This document shows, piece after piece, positions 1 through 9,219 of a DNA stretch of 20,304 nucleotides. The stretch's first letter is position 1. Each line of letters opens with the position of its first letter. This DNA comes from an uncultured Mucispirillum sp. GTDB taxonomy: Bacteria > Chrysiogenota > Deferribacteres > Deferribacterales > Mucispirillaceae. The DNA lies in assembly GCA_910586745.1 (NCBI GenBank), contig CAJUJZ010000029.1, forward strand, positions 1-20,304, given 5' to 3'. The translations under genes were made by a program, and so were the position numbers. The notes beneath the pieces are model-generated. The model saw only the letters and a program-made list of their open reading frames with translations. It was not told the DNA's origin and ran no database searches.

Positions 1-2
1 TT

Positions 3-776
3 AAGATAATAGAAAATATTAATAAAGATTTATTTAATATTAATGAAAATAATAATATACCTGCATTTGCTTTATCTATAAATGGTACATACTACCAAAT
101 AAGCGGTTTTAAAATAGCAGGAAATGAATATATTTATTATGGTGAGTATACTGCAAACAATGCCATAAATTTATCAGTTAGTTTTATAAATAATGTTTCA
201 TTTAAAACACTTATAAAAGTATATGAAATATGTCAGAAATTAAATGCAGATATTAATAAAATAAATATATTTCAAGAAAAAAATATAAAGGGCAGAAAAA
301 GTTTTGAAACACTTGAAAAAGCATTAAGCCTGCCTGAAAATTTAGTAGATTTTATTGATATAAAAGATATTCCGTTAAAAACTGTATCATTAATTACAAG
401 CCAGCAGGAAAATATAATTAATTTTATTGCAGAGCATATTAAGTATAATGATTTGTCTATGCAGGCTTTTCGTAAATATATTGAAAAAGTATGCGATTTT
501 AAAGAGATTATCCCAGAAAAATATAGAGATGATTTTATTTTTCCAGATACAAGAAGTAAAAGCCATATAGAAATAGATGAAAAATATGCAGAACTAATTA
601 ATAAGTTTAAAAATATAAAAATAAATAATTTAGACGGCTTTGAAACACCAAAATTAAATATCTATTTTGATATTAATAATATAAAAGATTATGAAAGTAT
701 GCTGAATATTTTAGAAAATAATAAGTTAAATATTGAATTATTTTATGAATTATTAGAAAAATATGGATTAAAATAG
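3..776 (+). CDS. Unrecognised protein, C-terminal part (5' end outside window)
   Basis: The frame is open from base 3 to the TAG at 774-776, giving at least 257 residues. The ATG at 453 is internal to this open frame and is not needed as a start. The reading before it (…NIPAFALSINGTYYQISG…, …LPENLVDFIDIKDIPLKTV…) has the same AT-rich codon use as the neighbours, so the gene almost certainly begins upstream of the window. The protein is rich in Asn, Ile, Lys and Glu, mostly predicted helical in its second half, with no signal peptide, membrane segment or metal-binding motif visible in this part. I do not recognise the family. The next gene begins 33 nt downstream on the same strand, so the two may be cotranscribed. 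The coding call is fairly sure; function is unknown. Confidence 0.8.
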   Translation, partial: KIIENINKDLFNINENNNIPAFALSINGTYYQISGFKIAGNEYIYYGEYTANNAINLSVSFINNVSFKTLIKVYEICQKLNADINKINIFQEKNIKGRKSFETLEKALSLPENLVDFIDIKDIPLKTVSLITSQQENIINFIAEHIKYNDLSMQAFRKYIEKVCDFKEIIPEKYRDDFIFPDTRSKSHIEIDEKYAELINKFKNIKINNLDGFETPKLNIYFDINNIKDYESMLNILENNKLNIELFYELLEKYGLK

Positions 777-809
777 TTTGTTTCATAAAAAAGGAATGTA
801 CTAAAATAT

Positions 810-1823
810 ATGATATATGTAGAAAAATCAGCTCAAAATACCAGCCTTGCAAAGCTTGCTGCAAAAGAGCATAATATAGAAGTAATTGATGACGGCTTTA
901 ATATAGAAGATAAGAAAAGCAATATAGTAATATCATGCCATACAGATAATTTTGTTCATCGCTGCCCTGCTACAAATATATACAGATGCTGCAATTATCA
1001 TGTGGTAGATATTATGCAGGGCTGTCCATTTGACTGTTCATACTGCATATTGCAGCTTTATCTTCCACACAAACATATAAGAGTTGCAGGAAATACTGAT
1101 AATGTGCTGCATGATATAAAATCAGCTGTAAAAGAGCATAAAAGGCGTATTGGAAGCGGTGAATTAAGTGACAGTCTTGCAATGGATAAAACGATTCCAC
1201 TTTCAAAAATCATAGTGCCATTTGTTAATAAGTTAGATAATATTTTGTTTGAATTTAAAACTAAATCAGATGTTATTGATAATCTGCTTAACTTAAATCC
1301 AAAAAATATAATGGTATCTTGGAGCTTAAATCCTGCTTCTATTATAGAACAGGAAGAGCCATATACTGCCACATTAGAAAGGCGGCTTAAAGCTGCAGAA
1401 ACATTATCTAAATATGGTTATAAAATAGGCTTTCATTTTGACCCGTTAATAATGTCATATAATTTTGAAAAATTATATGGTGAATTAATAGATAATTTAA
1501 TATCAAGAATAAATGAAGAAAGCATAGAATATATAAGCATATCCACTTTTAGATGTCCATCTGAGCTTATGAATATTATAAGGCAGCGTAAAAGTCCATC
1601 TATACTTACTAAAGGTGACTTTATAAAAGGAATAGATGGTAAAACAAGGTATTTTAAAGCAGAAAGGATAAAAATGATAAGCTTTGTTACAGAAAAACTA
1701 AAAAAACAGTGGAAAAAGCCTTTTATATATTACTGTATGGAGCACAGCAGTATTTGGGAAAAAATATTAAATTATGACCCGGGCGATAGGGAAGAATTTG
1801 AAACATATTTTCCACAGATATAA
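810..1823 (+). CDS. SPL-family radical SAM protein (spore photoproduct lyase-like)
   Basis: The 337-residue protein has the radical SAM cluster motif CxxxCxxC at Cys72, Cys76 and Cys79 (GCPFDCSYC), followed by LQLYL as in the spore photoproduct lyase family. Downstream family hallmarks are RIGSGELSDS (113-122) and GFHFDPLI (207-214). Spore photoproduct lyase repairs the thymine dimer of UV-irradiated spores using SAM and a [4Fe-4S] cluster. Nothing else in the window suggests sporulation. The position where I would align the hydrogen-donor cysteine of the Bacillus enzyme (its AACTSD segment) reads GELSDS here, without Cys, so true lyase activity is doubtful. AAGGA at 791-795 is a somewhat distant ribosome binding site (14 nt). 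It is followed after 70 nt by smc. Family membership is well supported; the substrate is unknown. Confidence 0.85.
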   Translation: MIYVEKSAQNTSLAKLAAKEHNIEVIDDGFNIEDKKSNIVISCHTDNFVHRCPATNIYRCCNYHVVDIMQGCPFDCSYCILQLYLPHKHIRVAGNTDNVLHDIKSAVKEHKRRIGSGELSDSLAMDKTIPLSKIIVPFVNKLDNILFEFKTKSDVIDNLLNLNPKNIMVSWSLNPASIIEQEEPYTATLERRLKAAETLSKYGYKIGFHFDPLIMSYNFEKLYGELIDNLISRINEESIEYISISTFRCPSELMNIIRQRKSPSILTKGDFIKGIDGKTRYFKAERIKMISFVTEKLKKQWKKPFIYYCMEHSSIWEKILNYDPGDREEFETYFPQI

Positions 1824-1893
1824 GCAGCATATATGCTTAAAAATATAAAATAGTCCTTGAAAAAAAAATTAAAATCAAGCAAAATACAGCATT

Positions 1894-4800
1894 ATGAAAT
1901 TTAATAAACTATACCTTCATGGTTTCAAATCATTTGTAGATAAAACAACTGTAGATTTTCCTGACGGCATTACAGCTATTGTAGGTCCAAATGGCAGTGG
2001 AAAAAGCAACATAATGGACGCTGTTCGCTGGGTATTTGGTGAGCAGAATGCAAAAGAACTTCGTGGTGCTGAAATGGAAGATATTGTCTTTAACGGTTCA
2101 CAAAAAAGGAAGCCTGCAGGATTTGCAGAAGTAGGGCTTACTTTATCAGAGATTGATGAGGCAGTTGCTGCAAAGTATGGCACATTTTCAGAAATAACTA
2201 TTACTCGTAAATTTTATAAAACTGGTGAAAGAGAATATTATATTAATAACAGGAAATGTCGCTTAAAAGATATTAAAGATATATTTATGGATACAGGTCT
2301 TGGTGCTAGAAGTATATCTATTATTGAGCAGGGAAAAGTTGATAAAATTGTAAATGCAAGCCCTGAAGAACTGCGTTTTTTTTTAGAAGAAACTGCTGGT
2401 GTTACAAAGTTTAAGGATAAAAAGAAAGAAGCAGAAAGAAGGCTGCAGCAGACAAGGGATAATCTTGACAGGGTAACAGATATTATTGAAGAAATTGTTA
2501 CTCAGATGCAGTCATTATCATCTCAAGTGGAGCAGCTTAAAATATATGAAGAACTGCAGAGTAATTTTAAAAGGCTTGAACAGTCATATTTATGCACATC
2601 TTACTATATAAAGGCAGAAGACAGCAGCAAAGTAAAATCGCTTTTAATTGAAAAAAAACAGAATTTAGAAAGTATGCTTGCAAAATATGCAGAGCTTGTC
2701 CGTGTAGAAAATGTTGCAAATAATGACTATAATGCCCGCCAGGAAGAATATGAGCAGCTGCAGGAAAAAAGAGTGCAGACTGCCACAAAAAAAGCAAGTA
2801 CAGAGGGCGATATTAAAGCACTTGAAACTAAAATTGCATCAAGTGATGATATAAAAGCAAACCTGCAGGCAAGCATAAAGCAGGAAACTGCAAGATATAA
2901 AGAAATGGCAGAAAGTATTGAAAACCTTACTGATGAGCTTGATACTGCCAGTGATGCATTAGAATATGTAGGGGATAGATTAGAAGAACTTTCTGATATT
3001 ATTGATGATTTAATCAGCCAGAAAGAAGAAATAGAAGAAGAGTTTCAGGAAACAGATGAAGCCTATATAGAATATACAGGCACTACTACATCTAAACAAA
3101 ATGAGCTTATAAGAGTGGAATTAACTTATGAGCATATAAAACAGGATATAGAAAGGCTTAAAAAAGAACAGCAGTCTCTGGATTATACATTTAATGAGGC
3201 AGCCTTGAAAAAAGATAATTTTCAACAAGAAATTGATAATCTGCAGTTTAAAATGATTCAGGATGAGGAAAACTTAAATACAGCAAAAGAAAAGACTGAA
3301 ATCTTAAAAGAGCAGAAAGAAAAAGAAGAAGCAAAAAACAGAGAGTTAAAAGCAGAAATAAAAAGTTATGAAAATAATATAGCATTTTTTAATAAACAGC
3401 TTGAGGCTGCCTCATCTTTTAATGATGATACAGCAGTATTAAAGCCTTATATTGCAGGGCTTTTAATTGATTTCTTATCTGATATAGAATATGCAAAGCT
3501 TATAGATATAGGCGATGTAATAGTTTTTAATGATGAAAGCAGAGATGAACTTTTTGAAAAAATCTCTCATATTAAATCTTCTGTAAAGTTTACTTTTAAA
3601 GGCAAAATAGAAAGTATTAGAAGCTATCTTTTAAATATGCAGGTAAATGAAGTTTACCAAAATATTTATCTTGATAATAATATTTATAAAAAAGCAGGTG
3701 AAGAAGATAAAGGTTTTCAAATTATTTCATTAAAAGAAAACATTCAAGAAGCTGAGAAAAAAATAGACAAGCTTGGCTCAGATATTTATGAAACAGAAAA
3801 AATTATCAGTTATATAGATAATAATTTAGAAGCAAGTATAAATGTTTTAAATGATATGCAGGCAGTGTATAATAATTCAAGAGATTCTTTTCTTAAAAAA
3901 GAGGCAGAATATACTGGTATCTTGCAGGAATATGAAAGACTTGAAAAAAGAAAAAGCACTATTTCAAAAGAAATAGAGCTTTCAGAAAATAGTTTATCAG
4001 AAAACCATGAAAAAGTAGATAAGTTAAAAGAATATATAAATGCTGCAAGTAAAAAACAGGCAGAATTAGAAGAAAAACGCTCAGAATTAGAAGAAAAACT
4101 GGAAGTTATTAAAGATAACTTAGATGAAAAAAGAGAAGAACATACAGAAATAAAAATACAGTATGCTCATAAAGAAGAACAGACAAACTCTATTAAAAGA
4201 GAGCTTAGCAGTAAAAGAAGTATCATGGAAGAAGTAAAAAATAATATTTCTAAACTTGAAGAAAGGCTGCAGCAGCTTTTAAATATAGATGAAATAAAAT
4301 GGAAGGAAGAGTTAGAGCTTTTAAAAGAAAAGCTTGATAATTTATCAAAAGATGTGCTGTCACTAGAAGATGAAGTGCAAAATGCAGCCTTATTGCTTGA
4401 TGATATGCGTCAGAATATAGAAGATATTAGAAATAAGGCTGAAAACATTAATGCAGAAATAAAAACAGGTGATGAGGAAGTTCGTAAATATGAGCTTGAT
4501 TTAGCTGGCATTACTTCTGTTTTAGAGGCAGGTGCAGCACAGTATATGGAAAAATATGGTATTGAAATATCTCATGATTATTTAACTTATGCAGATAGAG
4601 AAAGAGAGCCTAGAAAAATAAAAGAAGAAATGAATAGAATTGAAAGCCGTTTAGATGATTTAGGACCTATTAACTTAAATGCTTTAAATGATTATAGAGA
4701 TGCAGAAGAAAGATATAAATTTTTAACAGACCAAAGAAGCGATTTAGAAGGCTCTATTGATGATATAAACTCCTTTATTAATGAAACAGATGAAGCCACA

Positions 4801-5274
4801 ATCAGAATGTTTGAAGAAACATTTAATTCTGTAAAAGATAAATTTGTAGAAGTATTTCATATCTTATTTGGCAACGGGGAAGCTGAACTTAAGCTGACTG
4901 ACCCAGATAATATGCTGATAAGTGGTGTGGAAATATATATTCAGCCACCTGGCAAAAAACTGCAGCATATGGGGCTTTTATCTGGTGGTGAAAAAGCTCT
5001 CACAGCTATGACTTTATTATTTGCATTATTCCTGCAGAAACCTACTCCATTCTGCTTTCTTGATGAGGTAGATGCTCCGCTTGATGATGCAAATGTTGAA
5101 AGATATGTGGGCATGGTAAAAGCACTGTCTGATAAGACTCAATTTATACTTATTACCCATAATCACAATACTATGAGTATAGCAGACTCTATATATGGTG
5201 TAGCTATGCAGGAATATGGGGTTTCTACAATATTATCTGTTACATTAGAGCAGGTGGGACGGGCAGGAAGGTAG
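1894..5274 (+). CDS. smc: Chromosome segregation protein SMC
   Basis: SMC is the ATPase of the bacterial condensin that organises and segregates the chromosome with ScpA and ScpB. The 1126-residue protein starts MKFNKLYLHGFKSF, with Walker A GPNGSGKS at 31-38. Near the C-terminus are the ABC signature LSGGEKALTA at 1029-1038 and Walker B FCFLDE at 1053-1058, with catalytic Glu1058. The two heads are separated by very long Glu/Lys-rich coiled coils. The part between the coils (about residues 513-610) corresponds to the hinge but is short, and I do not see the usual glycine-rich hinge motifs. The whole protein is also somewhat shorter than the usual 1150-1190 residues. No strong Shine-Dalgarno precedes the ATG, but the start matches the family N-terminus. 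It overlaps nothing and is followed 5 nt later by rmuC. Confidence 0.97.
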   Translation: MKFNKLYLHGFKSFVDKTTVDFPDGITAIVGPNGSGKSNIMDAVRWVFGEQNAKELRGAEMEDIVFNGSQKRKPAGFAEVGLTLSEIDEAVAAKYGTFSEITITRKFYKTGEREYYINNRKCRLKDIKDIFMDTGLGARSISIIEQGKVDKIVNASPEELRFFLEETAGVTKFKDKKKEAERRLQQTRDNLDRVTDIIEEIVTQMQSLSSQVEQLKIYEELQSNFKRLEQSYLCTSYYIKAEDSSKVKSLLIEKKQNLESMLAKYAELVRVENVANNDYNARQEEYEQLQEKRVQTATKKASTEGDIKALETKIASSDDIKANLQASIKQETARYKEMAESIENLTDELDTASDALEYVGDRLEELSDIIDDLISQKEEIEEEFQETDEAYIEYTGTTTSKQNELIRVELTYEHIKQDIERLKKEQQSLDYTFNEAALKKDNFQQEIDNLQFKMIQDEENLNTAKEKTEILKEQKEKEEAKNRELKAEIKSYENNIAFFNKQLEAASSFNDDTAVLKPYIAGLLIDFLSDIEYAKLIDIGDVIVFNDESRDELFEKISHIKSSVKFTFKGKIESIRSYLLNMQVNEVYQNIYLDNNIYKKAGEEDKGFQIISLKENIQEAEKKIDKLGSDIYETEKIISYIDNNLEASINVLNDMQAVYNNSRDSFLKKEAEYTGILQEYERLEKRKSTISKEIELSENSLSENHEKVDKLKEYINAASKKQAELEEKRSELEEKLEVIKDNLDEKREEHTEIKIQYAHKEEQTNSIKRELSSKRSIMEEVKNNISKLEERLQQLLNIDEIKWKEELELLKEKLDNLSKDVLSLEDEVQNAALLLDDMRQNIEDIRNKAENINAEIKTGDEEVRKYELDLAGITSVLEAGAAQYMEKYGIEISHDYLTYADREREPRKIKEEMNRIESRLDDLGPINLNALNDYRDAEERYKFLTDQRSDLEGSIDDINSFINETDEATIRMFEETFNSVKDKFVEVFHILFGNGEAELKLTDPDNMLISGVEIYIQPPGKKLQHMGLLSGGEKALTAMTLLFALFLQKPTPFCFLDEVDAPLDDANVERYVGMVKALSDKTQFILITHNHNTMSIADSIYGVAMQEYGVSTILSVTLEQVGRAGR

Positions 5275-5279
5275 TTATT

Positions 5280-6407
5280 ATGTCTAATAATTTATATATA
5301 ATCAGTGTTTTTATTTCTGGAATGCTGTTTGGTGCAATATTTGTATGGTTTATTACAAAAATAGCATCAAGACGCAGTGAAGAAAAGTTTAATGCAGCAT
5401 TAGATGAGGCAGCTGCACTTTTAAAAAGCAACTTTGCAGAAATATCTCTTGATACATTATCAAAAACAACAGATATGCTTTCCGGCAGGCTTAAAAGCGA
5501 GCGTGAAATATCAGCAAAAGAAATAAGCGGTCAGAAAGAGATTATTGAAAAACGGATAGAAACATTAAACGGTGAACTTTTAAAATTAACAGGCCTTATT
5601 AATACTATGGAAAATGCAAGGAATATGCAGATGGGCGAACTAAAAAGCATTATAGATGACAGCAGAGCTAAAACAAGTGAACTTTTTCATGTAACAAATG
5701 GATTAAAAGAAACTCTTTCATCAAAACAGGGCAGAGGACAATGGGCAGAGCGTATGGCAGATGATGTATTAAGCTATGCTGGGCTTAAGGAAGGTATAAA
5801 CTATATACGCCAGCAGAAAAGTGAATTTACAGGCAACAGGCCGGATTTTACATTTTTACTGCCTAACGGTACTTCTTTAAATATGGATGTAAAATTTCCT
5901 TATGAAAATTATAAAAGATATATGGAATCTCAAGAAAAAGAAAAAGCATTTTATGCAAAAGAATTTATAAAAGATGTTAAAAACCATATAAAAGCAATTT
6001 CAGGCAGAGAATATATAGATATAGAAAATGGCACTGTAAACTGTGTTATTATGTTTATTCCTAATGAAAAAATATATTCCTTTATATTTGAAACAGCTCC
6101 AGAGCTTTTAGATATGGCATCAAAAGATGGTGTTATGATATGTTCACCAGTTACAACAATATCAGTTTTAGCAGTGATTAGGCAGGCAGCAGAAAATTTT
6201 GCTGTGGAAAAACGGGCAAAAGATTTAATGCAGGCTATGGGTTCTTTCCGTAAAGAGTGGGTAAAATATTCAGACGGCTTTACAAAACTTGGTGATTTAA
6301 TAGGTAAAGTTTCATCAGAATATGATTCTTTAAGAACTACAAGAAATAATAAGCTGGAATCTTCAATGAATAAATTAGAGGCTTTAAAAAATGATGAAAT
6401 TGAATAA
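5280..6407 (+). CDS. rmuC: RmuC family DNA recombination protein
   Basis: RmuC-family proteins are membrane-anchored, nuclease-fold proteins linked to limiting inverted-repeat rearrangement and, in more recent work, to handling foreign DNA. This 375-residue copy has an N-terminal hydrophobic segment (about 6-28), a helical/coiled region (35-150), then the RmuC core with GRGQWAE (151-157), RPDFTFLLPNG (187-197) and MDVKFP (202-207). The last two segments supply the PD-(D/E)xK-like acidic and lysine residues. The start is fixed by AGGAAGG at 5265-5271, which lies inside the end of smc with 8 nt spacing; the 5-nt gap suggests translational coupling with smc. It is convergent with mce, and a hairpin at 6469-6502 lies between them. 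Family assignment is firm; the exact role in this organism is not known. Confidence 0.92.
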   Translation: MSNNLYIISVFISGMLFGAIFVWFITKIASRRSEEKFNAALDEAAALLKSNFAEISLDTLSKTTDMLSGRLKSEREISAKEISGQKEIIEKRIETLNGELLKLTGLINTMENARNMQMGELKSIIDDSRAKTSELFHVTNGLKETLSSKQGRGQWAERMADDVLSYAGLKEGINYIRQQKSEFTGNRPDFTFLLPNGTSLNMDVKFPYENYKRYMESQEKEKAFYAKEFIKDVKNHIKAISGREYIDIENGTVNCVIMFIPNEKIYSFIFETAPELLDMASKDGVMICSPVTTISVLAVIRQAAENFAVEKRAKDLMQAMGSFRKEWVKYSDGFTKLGDLIGKVSSEYDSLRTTRNNKLESSMNKLEALKNDEIE

Positions 6408-6468
6408 TACTTCCACTTTCATTTAAAAAATATTATAAAGTAATTTTATAGAATATGAGAAAATAATT

Positions 6469-6502
6469 AAAGCGGTAAAAATAATAACTTTCACCGCTTT
6501 TT
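6469..6502. terminator. Intrinsic terminator between convergent rmuC and mce
   Basis: AAAGCGGT (6469-6476) pairs with ACCGCTTT (6493-6500) to give an 8-bp stem over a 16-nt loop, and the right arm runs into TTTTT. It sits 61 nt after rmuC and 10 nt from the end of mce. The T-run favours the + strand, but the A-rich left flank gives a weaker T-rich tail for the - strand, so it may serve both genes. Confidence 0.7.
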
Positions 6503-6510
6503 AATAATAA

Positions 6511-6915
6511 TTATTTTTGATACTGTGCAAGTTCAGTTAATACACCATTGTTTCCTTTCGGGTGAACAAATGCTACAAGCATATTATGTGCACCAACTTT
6601 TGGTTCATGGTCAATAAGCGGAACTTCTGCTTTTTTAAGCTCTGCAAGGCAGGCTGCTACATCATCTACTTCAAAGCAAATATGGTGTAAGCCTTCTCTG
6701 TTTTTTTCAAGATATTTAGCAATAGGGCTTTCTGGAGAAGTTGCTTCTACAAGTTCAATAGTAGTTTCACCAACTTTAATGAAAGCAGTCTTTACTTTCT
6801 GGCTTGGAACTTCTTCAATATGGTTAACATCTGCACCCATAGCTTTGTAAAAAGGAAGAGCAGCTTCAATTGATTTCACTGCTACGCCTATGTGATTAAT
6901 TTTGTTTAGTAACAT
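6511..6915 (-). CDS. mce: Methylmalonyl-CoA epimerase
   Basis: The enzyme interconverts (R)- and (S)-methylmalonyl-CoA, linking propionyl-CoA and succinyl-CoA through the cobalamin-dependent mutase. It is a vicinal oxygen chelate (VOC) fold protein with two repeated halves. Likely metal ligands are His8 (NHIGVAV), Glu54 (TTIELVE), a His of the HH pair at 77-78 (GLHHICFEV) and Glu128 (LTEL). At 134 residues it is of normal family length. A longer reading could begin at the ATG at 6927, but GGAGG (on the - strand, 6925-6921) overlaps that ATG and lies 5 nt upstream of the ATG at 6915, so the shorter start is chosen. It is 136 nt downstream of pcrA and may have its own promoter. No mutase genes are in the window. 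Confidence 0.93.
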   Translation of the reverse strand: MLLNKINHIGVAVKSIEAALPFYKAMGADVNHIEEVPSQKVKTAFIKVGETTIELVEATSPESPIAKYLEKNREGLHHICFEVDDVAACLAELKKAEVPLIDHEPKVGAHNMLVAFVHPKGNNGVLTELAQYQK

Positions 6916-6946
6916 AATATCCTCCATTTTTTATTTATTCTATCTG

Positions 6947-6977
6947 TTACAAAAATTTGTAATATAATTTCATTATA
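6947..6977 (-). promoter_or_regulatory. Candidate mce promoter with palindromic operator-like site
   Basis: On the - strand TATAAT (6977-6972) is preceded after 16 nt by a poor -35 (TTTATT). Just downstream of the implied start is a perfect palindrome, TTACAAA-AA-TTTGTAA as read on the + strand (6947-6962), where a repressor could sit. AT-richness makes chance -10 matches common, so the promoter is tentative; the palindrome itself is plainly present. Confidence 0.35.
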
Positions 6978-7051
6978 TATTCTTAGGTTATTTAATAAAT
7001 AATATAAACCTGCAATATAAGTTTTTCTGCTTTAAATAAATCTGTATGTAA

Positions 7052-9208
7052 TTATACTTTTTCTAAAAAGTTTGCAATTATTTTTTTAACACCTTCTTTT
7101 TTAAAAAGAACAGTGACTTTTTCATTTTCTCCGCTTCCTTCACTGAAAAGCACTATTCCTTCCCCAAAAACTGTATGATATACTTTTGATGAGGTTTTAA
7201 AAGATGCACTATTGTCATCATTATACTCTTTCTTTTCAGAATTGGAAGTATTTTTAATATAGTCTGCATAATTTCCAGATTTGTTTGTAAAGGTATTTTT
7301 TGTTGAACCTTTATTAAATTTAAAAGACCTGCCAAACTGTAATTCGCTTAAAAAACTAGATGGTTTAGGATAAACAGGAAATCCTTTGTTTTTTCTGTAT
7401 CTTGCACTTGTTAGAAAAAGTGTTTCCATTGCACGAGTAACACCCACATAACAAAGTCGTCTTTCTTCTTCAATATCATCTATATAACCATTTTCATCAC
7501 TTAATGGAAATAACCCCTCTTCAAGTCCTGTTAAAAAAACAAGTTTAAATTCTAATCCTTTTGCTGCATGCATAGTCATAAGTTTTACTGTATTTTCTGC
7601 ACTTTCTGTATCACTAGATGCTAAAAGTGTAGTATTTGCCAAAAAGTCGGATAATGATGAACCGCTTTTTTCATCAAAATCATCAGCTTCAGAAATAAGC
7701 ATATTAATATTTTCTTCTTTACTTTTCAATATATCAAGCTCTTCATCTAAATGATGTATGTATTCTTTATATTTGATAGTATCAATTATTAATTCAATTT
7801 TATCTTTTATGCGTTCGCATTTTATAATATCATGTATAAGCTGAATATATCTGTCAACAGCTGCTCTGCTTTTTGAAAGAAATTTTAAGTCTGTTTCTAG
7901 TGTTTCAAGTATAGTAATATCATTTTCTTCTGCATAAGATATTATTTTATCATTAGTTGAGTTGCCTATCCCCCTTTTTGGTACAGATATACTTCTGAAA
8001 AATGACTGTGCATCCTTTGGGTTATCAGAAAATTTTAAATAAGCTAAAATATCTTTAATTTCTCTTCTTTGATAAAATCCAATATTTCCAATAACTTTGT
8101 AAGGTATATTTGCTTTTTTTAATGCTTTTTCAAAATTTAATGACTGAGCATTTGTTCTATAAAGAATTGCTATATCTGCAAAACTTTCTCCATTTTTATA
8201 TTTTTCTAAAATAGTGTTAGCTGTAAATTCAGCTTCAGCTATTCCATCACTGAATATGAATTTTTTTACTTCTGACTGCTTTTCTGCGCTAGCTTCTAAT
8301 GTTTTACCCCTGCGGTTATCATTACATTCAATTAGTCTGTTTGCAATAGATAATATACTTTTGCCACTTCTGTAATTGCCCTCTAATTTAATTTCTTTTA
8401 CATTTTCAAATACTTTATCAAACTCTAATATATTGCGGACTTCTGCTCCACGCCAGCCATATATTGACTGGTCATCATCTCCAACAACGCATAAATTGCC
8501 GCTTATACCTGCAAGCATATATAAAAGCCTGAACTGCACAGCATTGGTATCCTGATATTCATCAACTAATATATATTTATAAATATCTTGATATTTTTTC
8601 AGTATGTCAGGATAGTTTGCAAAAATGCGGACACAGAGAGCTATCATATCATCAAAATCTACAAGTCTTTGTAACTCCAATTCTTTTTGATACATTTGAT
8701 ATATATCTTTTATTTTATATAAATTATTATTTATATTTTCATTTTTTACATAGTCTTCTGTATTTTTAAATGAACTTATATTATGTAAATATAATTTAGG
8801 TTTATATTTTTCTATATCAATATTCAGTGATTTTATAATCTGCCTGAGTATTGCAAGCCTGTCTTCCTGATCTACAATAGAAAAAGATTTTGGAAGTCCT
8901 GCATATTCTGCTTCATTACGGAGTATTCCTAAACAAATAGAGTGAAAAGTTCCCATCCATACACCATTTGCAAGTCCGCCTATTAATTCATGCAGTCTGC
9001 TTTTCATTTCTCCTGCTGCTTTATTAGTAAAAGTAACAGCTAAAATATTTCCAGCTGATACTTCTTTATTAACAATCAAATGGGCTATGCGGTAAGTAAT
9101 AACTCTTGTTTTGCCAGTGCCAGCACCAGCAAGCACTAAAACGGGACCTTCCGTAGTTTTTACAGCTTCTGCCTGTCTTTCATTTAATGCTTCGTCAATA
9201 TTAAGAAT
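7052..9208 (-). CDS. pcrA: ATP-dependent DNA helicase PcrA/UvrD
   Basis: This is a superfamily 1A 3'-5' helicase used in repair and in removing proteins from DNA. From the proposed start it has 718 residues: Q-motif LNERQ (8-12), Walker A GAGTGKT (28-34), TFTNKAA (59-65), Walker B VDEYQDT (215-221), GDDDQSIYGWRGA (243-255), NYRS (278-281), motif VI YVGVTRA, and a C-terminal Tudor-like PcrA tail (HTVFGEGIVLF…). A GTG start at 9136 would delete the Q-motif and the conserved EGPVLVLAGAG lead-in. Upstream in frame, between a TAA and that GTG, there is no ATG, GTG or TTG. The best start is ATT at 9208-9206, 6 nt after a perfect AGGAGG (9220-9215) that overlaps the stop codon of the CLC gene. Function is sure; the start codon is inferred. 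Confidence 0.93.
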   Translation of the reverse strand: MLNIDEALNERQAEAVKTTEGPVLVLAGAGTGKTRVITYRIAHLIVNKEVSAGNILAVTFTNKAAGEMKSRLHELIGGLANGVWMGTFHSICLGILRNEAEYAGLPKSFSIVDQEDRLAILRQIIKSLNIDIEKYKPKLYLHNISSFKNTEDYVKNENINNNLYKIKDIYQMYQKELELQRLVDFDDMIALCVRIFANYPDILKKYQDIYKYILVDEYQDTNAVQFRLLYMLAGISGNLCVVGDDDQSIYGWRGAEVRNILEFDKVFENVKEIKLEGNYRSGKSILSIANRLIECNDNRRGKTLEASAEKQSEVKKFIFSDGIAEAEFTANTILEKYKNGESFADIAILYRTNAQSLNFEKALKKANIPYKVIGNIGFYQRREIKDILAYLKFSDNPKDAQSFFRSISVPKRGIGNSTNDKIISYAEENDITILETLETDLKFLSKSRAAVDRYIQLIHDIIKCERIKDKIELIIDTIKYKEYIHHLDEELDILKSKEENINMLISEADDFDEKSGSSLSDFLANTTLLASSDTESAENTVKLMTMHAAKGLEFKLVFLTGLEEGLFPLSDENGYIDDIEEERRLCYVGVTRAMETLFLTSARYRKNKGFPVYPKPSSFLSELQFGRSFKFNKGSTKNTFTNKSGNYADYIKNTSNSEKKEYNDDNSASFKTSSKVYHTVFGEGIVLFSEGSGENEKVTVLFKKEGVKKIIANFLEKV

Positions 9209-9219
9209 ATTATGCCTCC

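Noticed and set aside
6925..6927. Upstream in-frame ATG for mce (similar cases at 12360 for glmU and 15774 for the small gene)
   Set aside because: In each case the ATG overlaps or touches the ribosome binding site of the next in-frame ATG, so the longer starts are unlikely.
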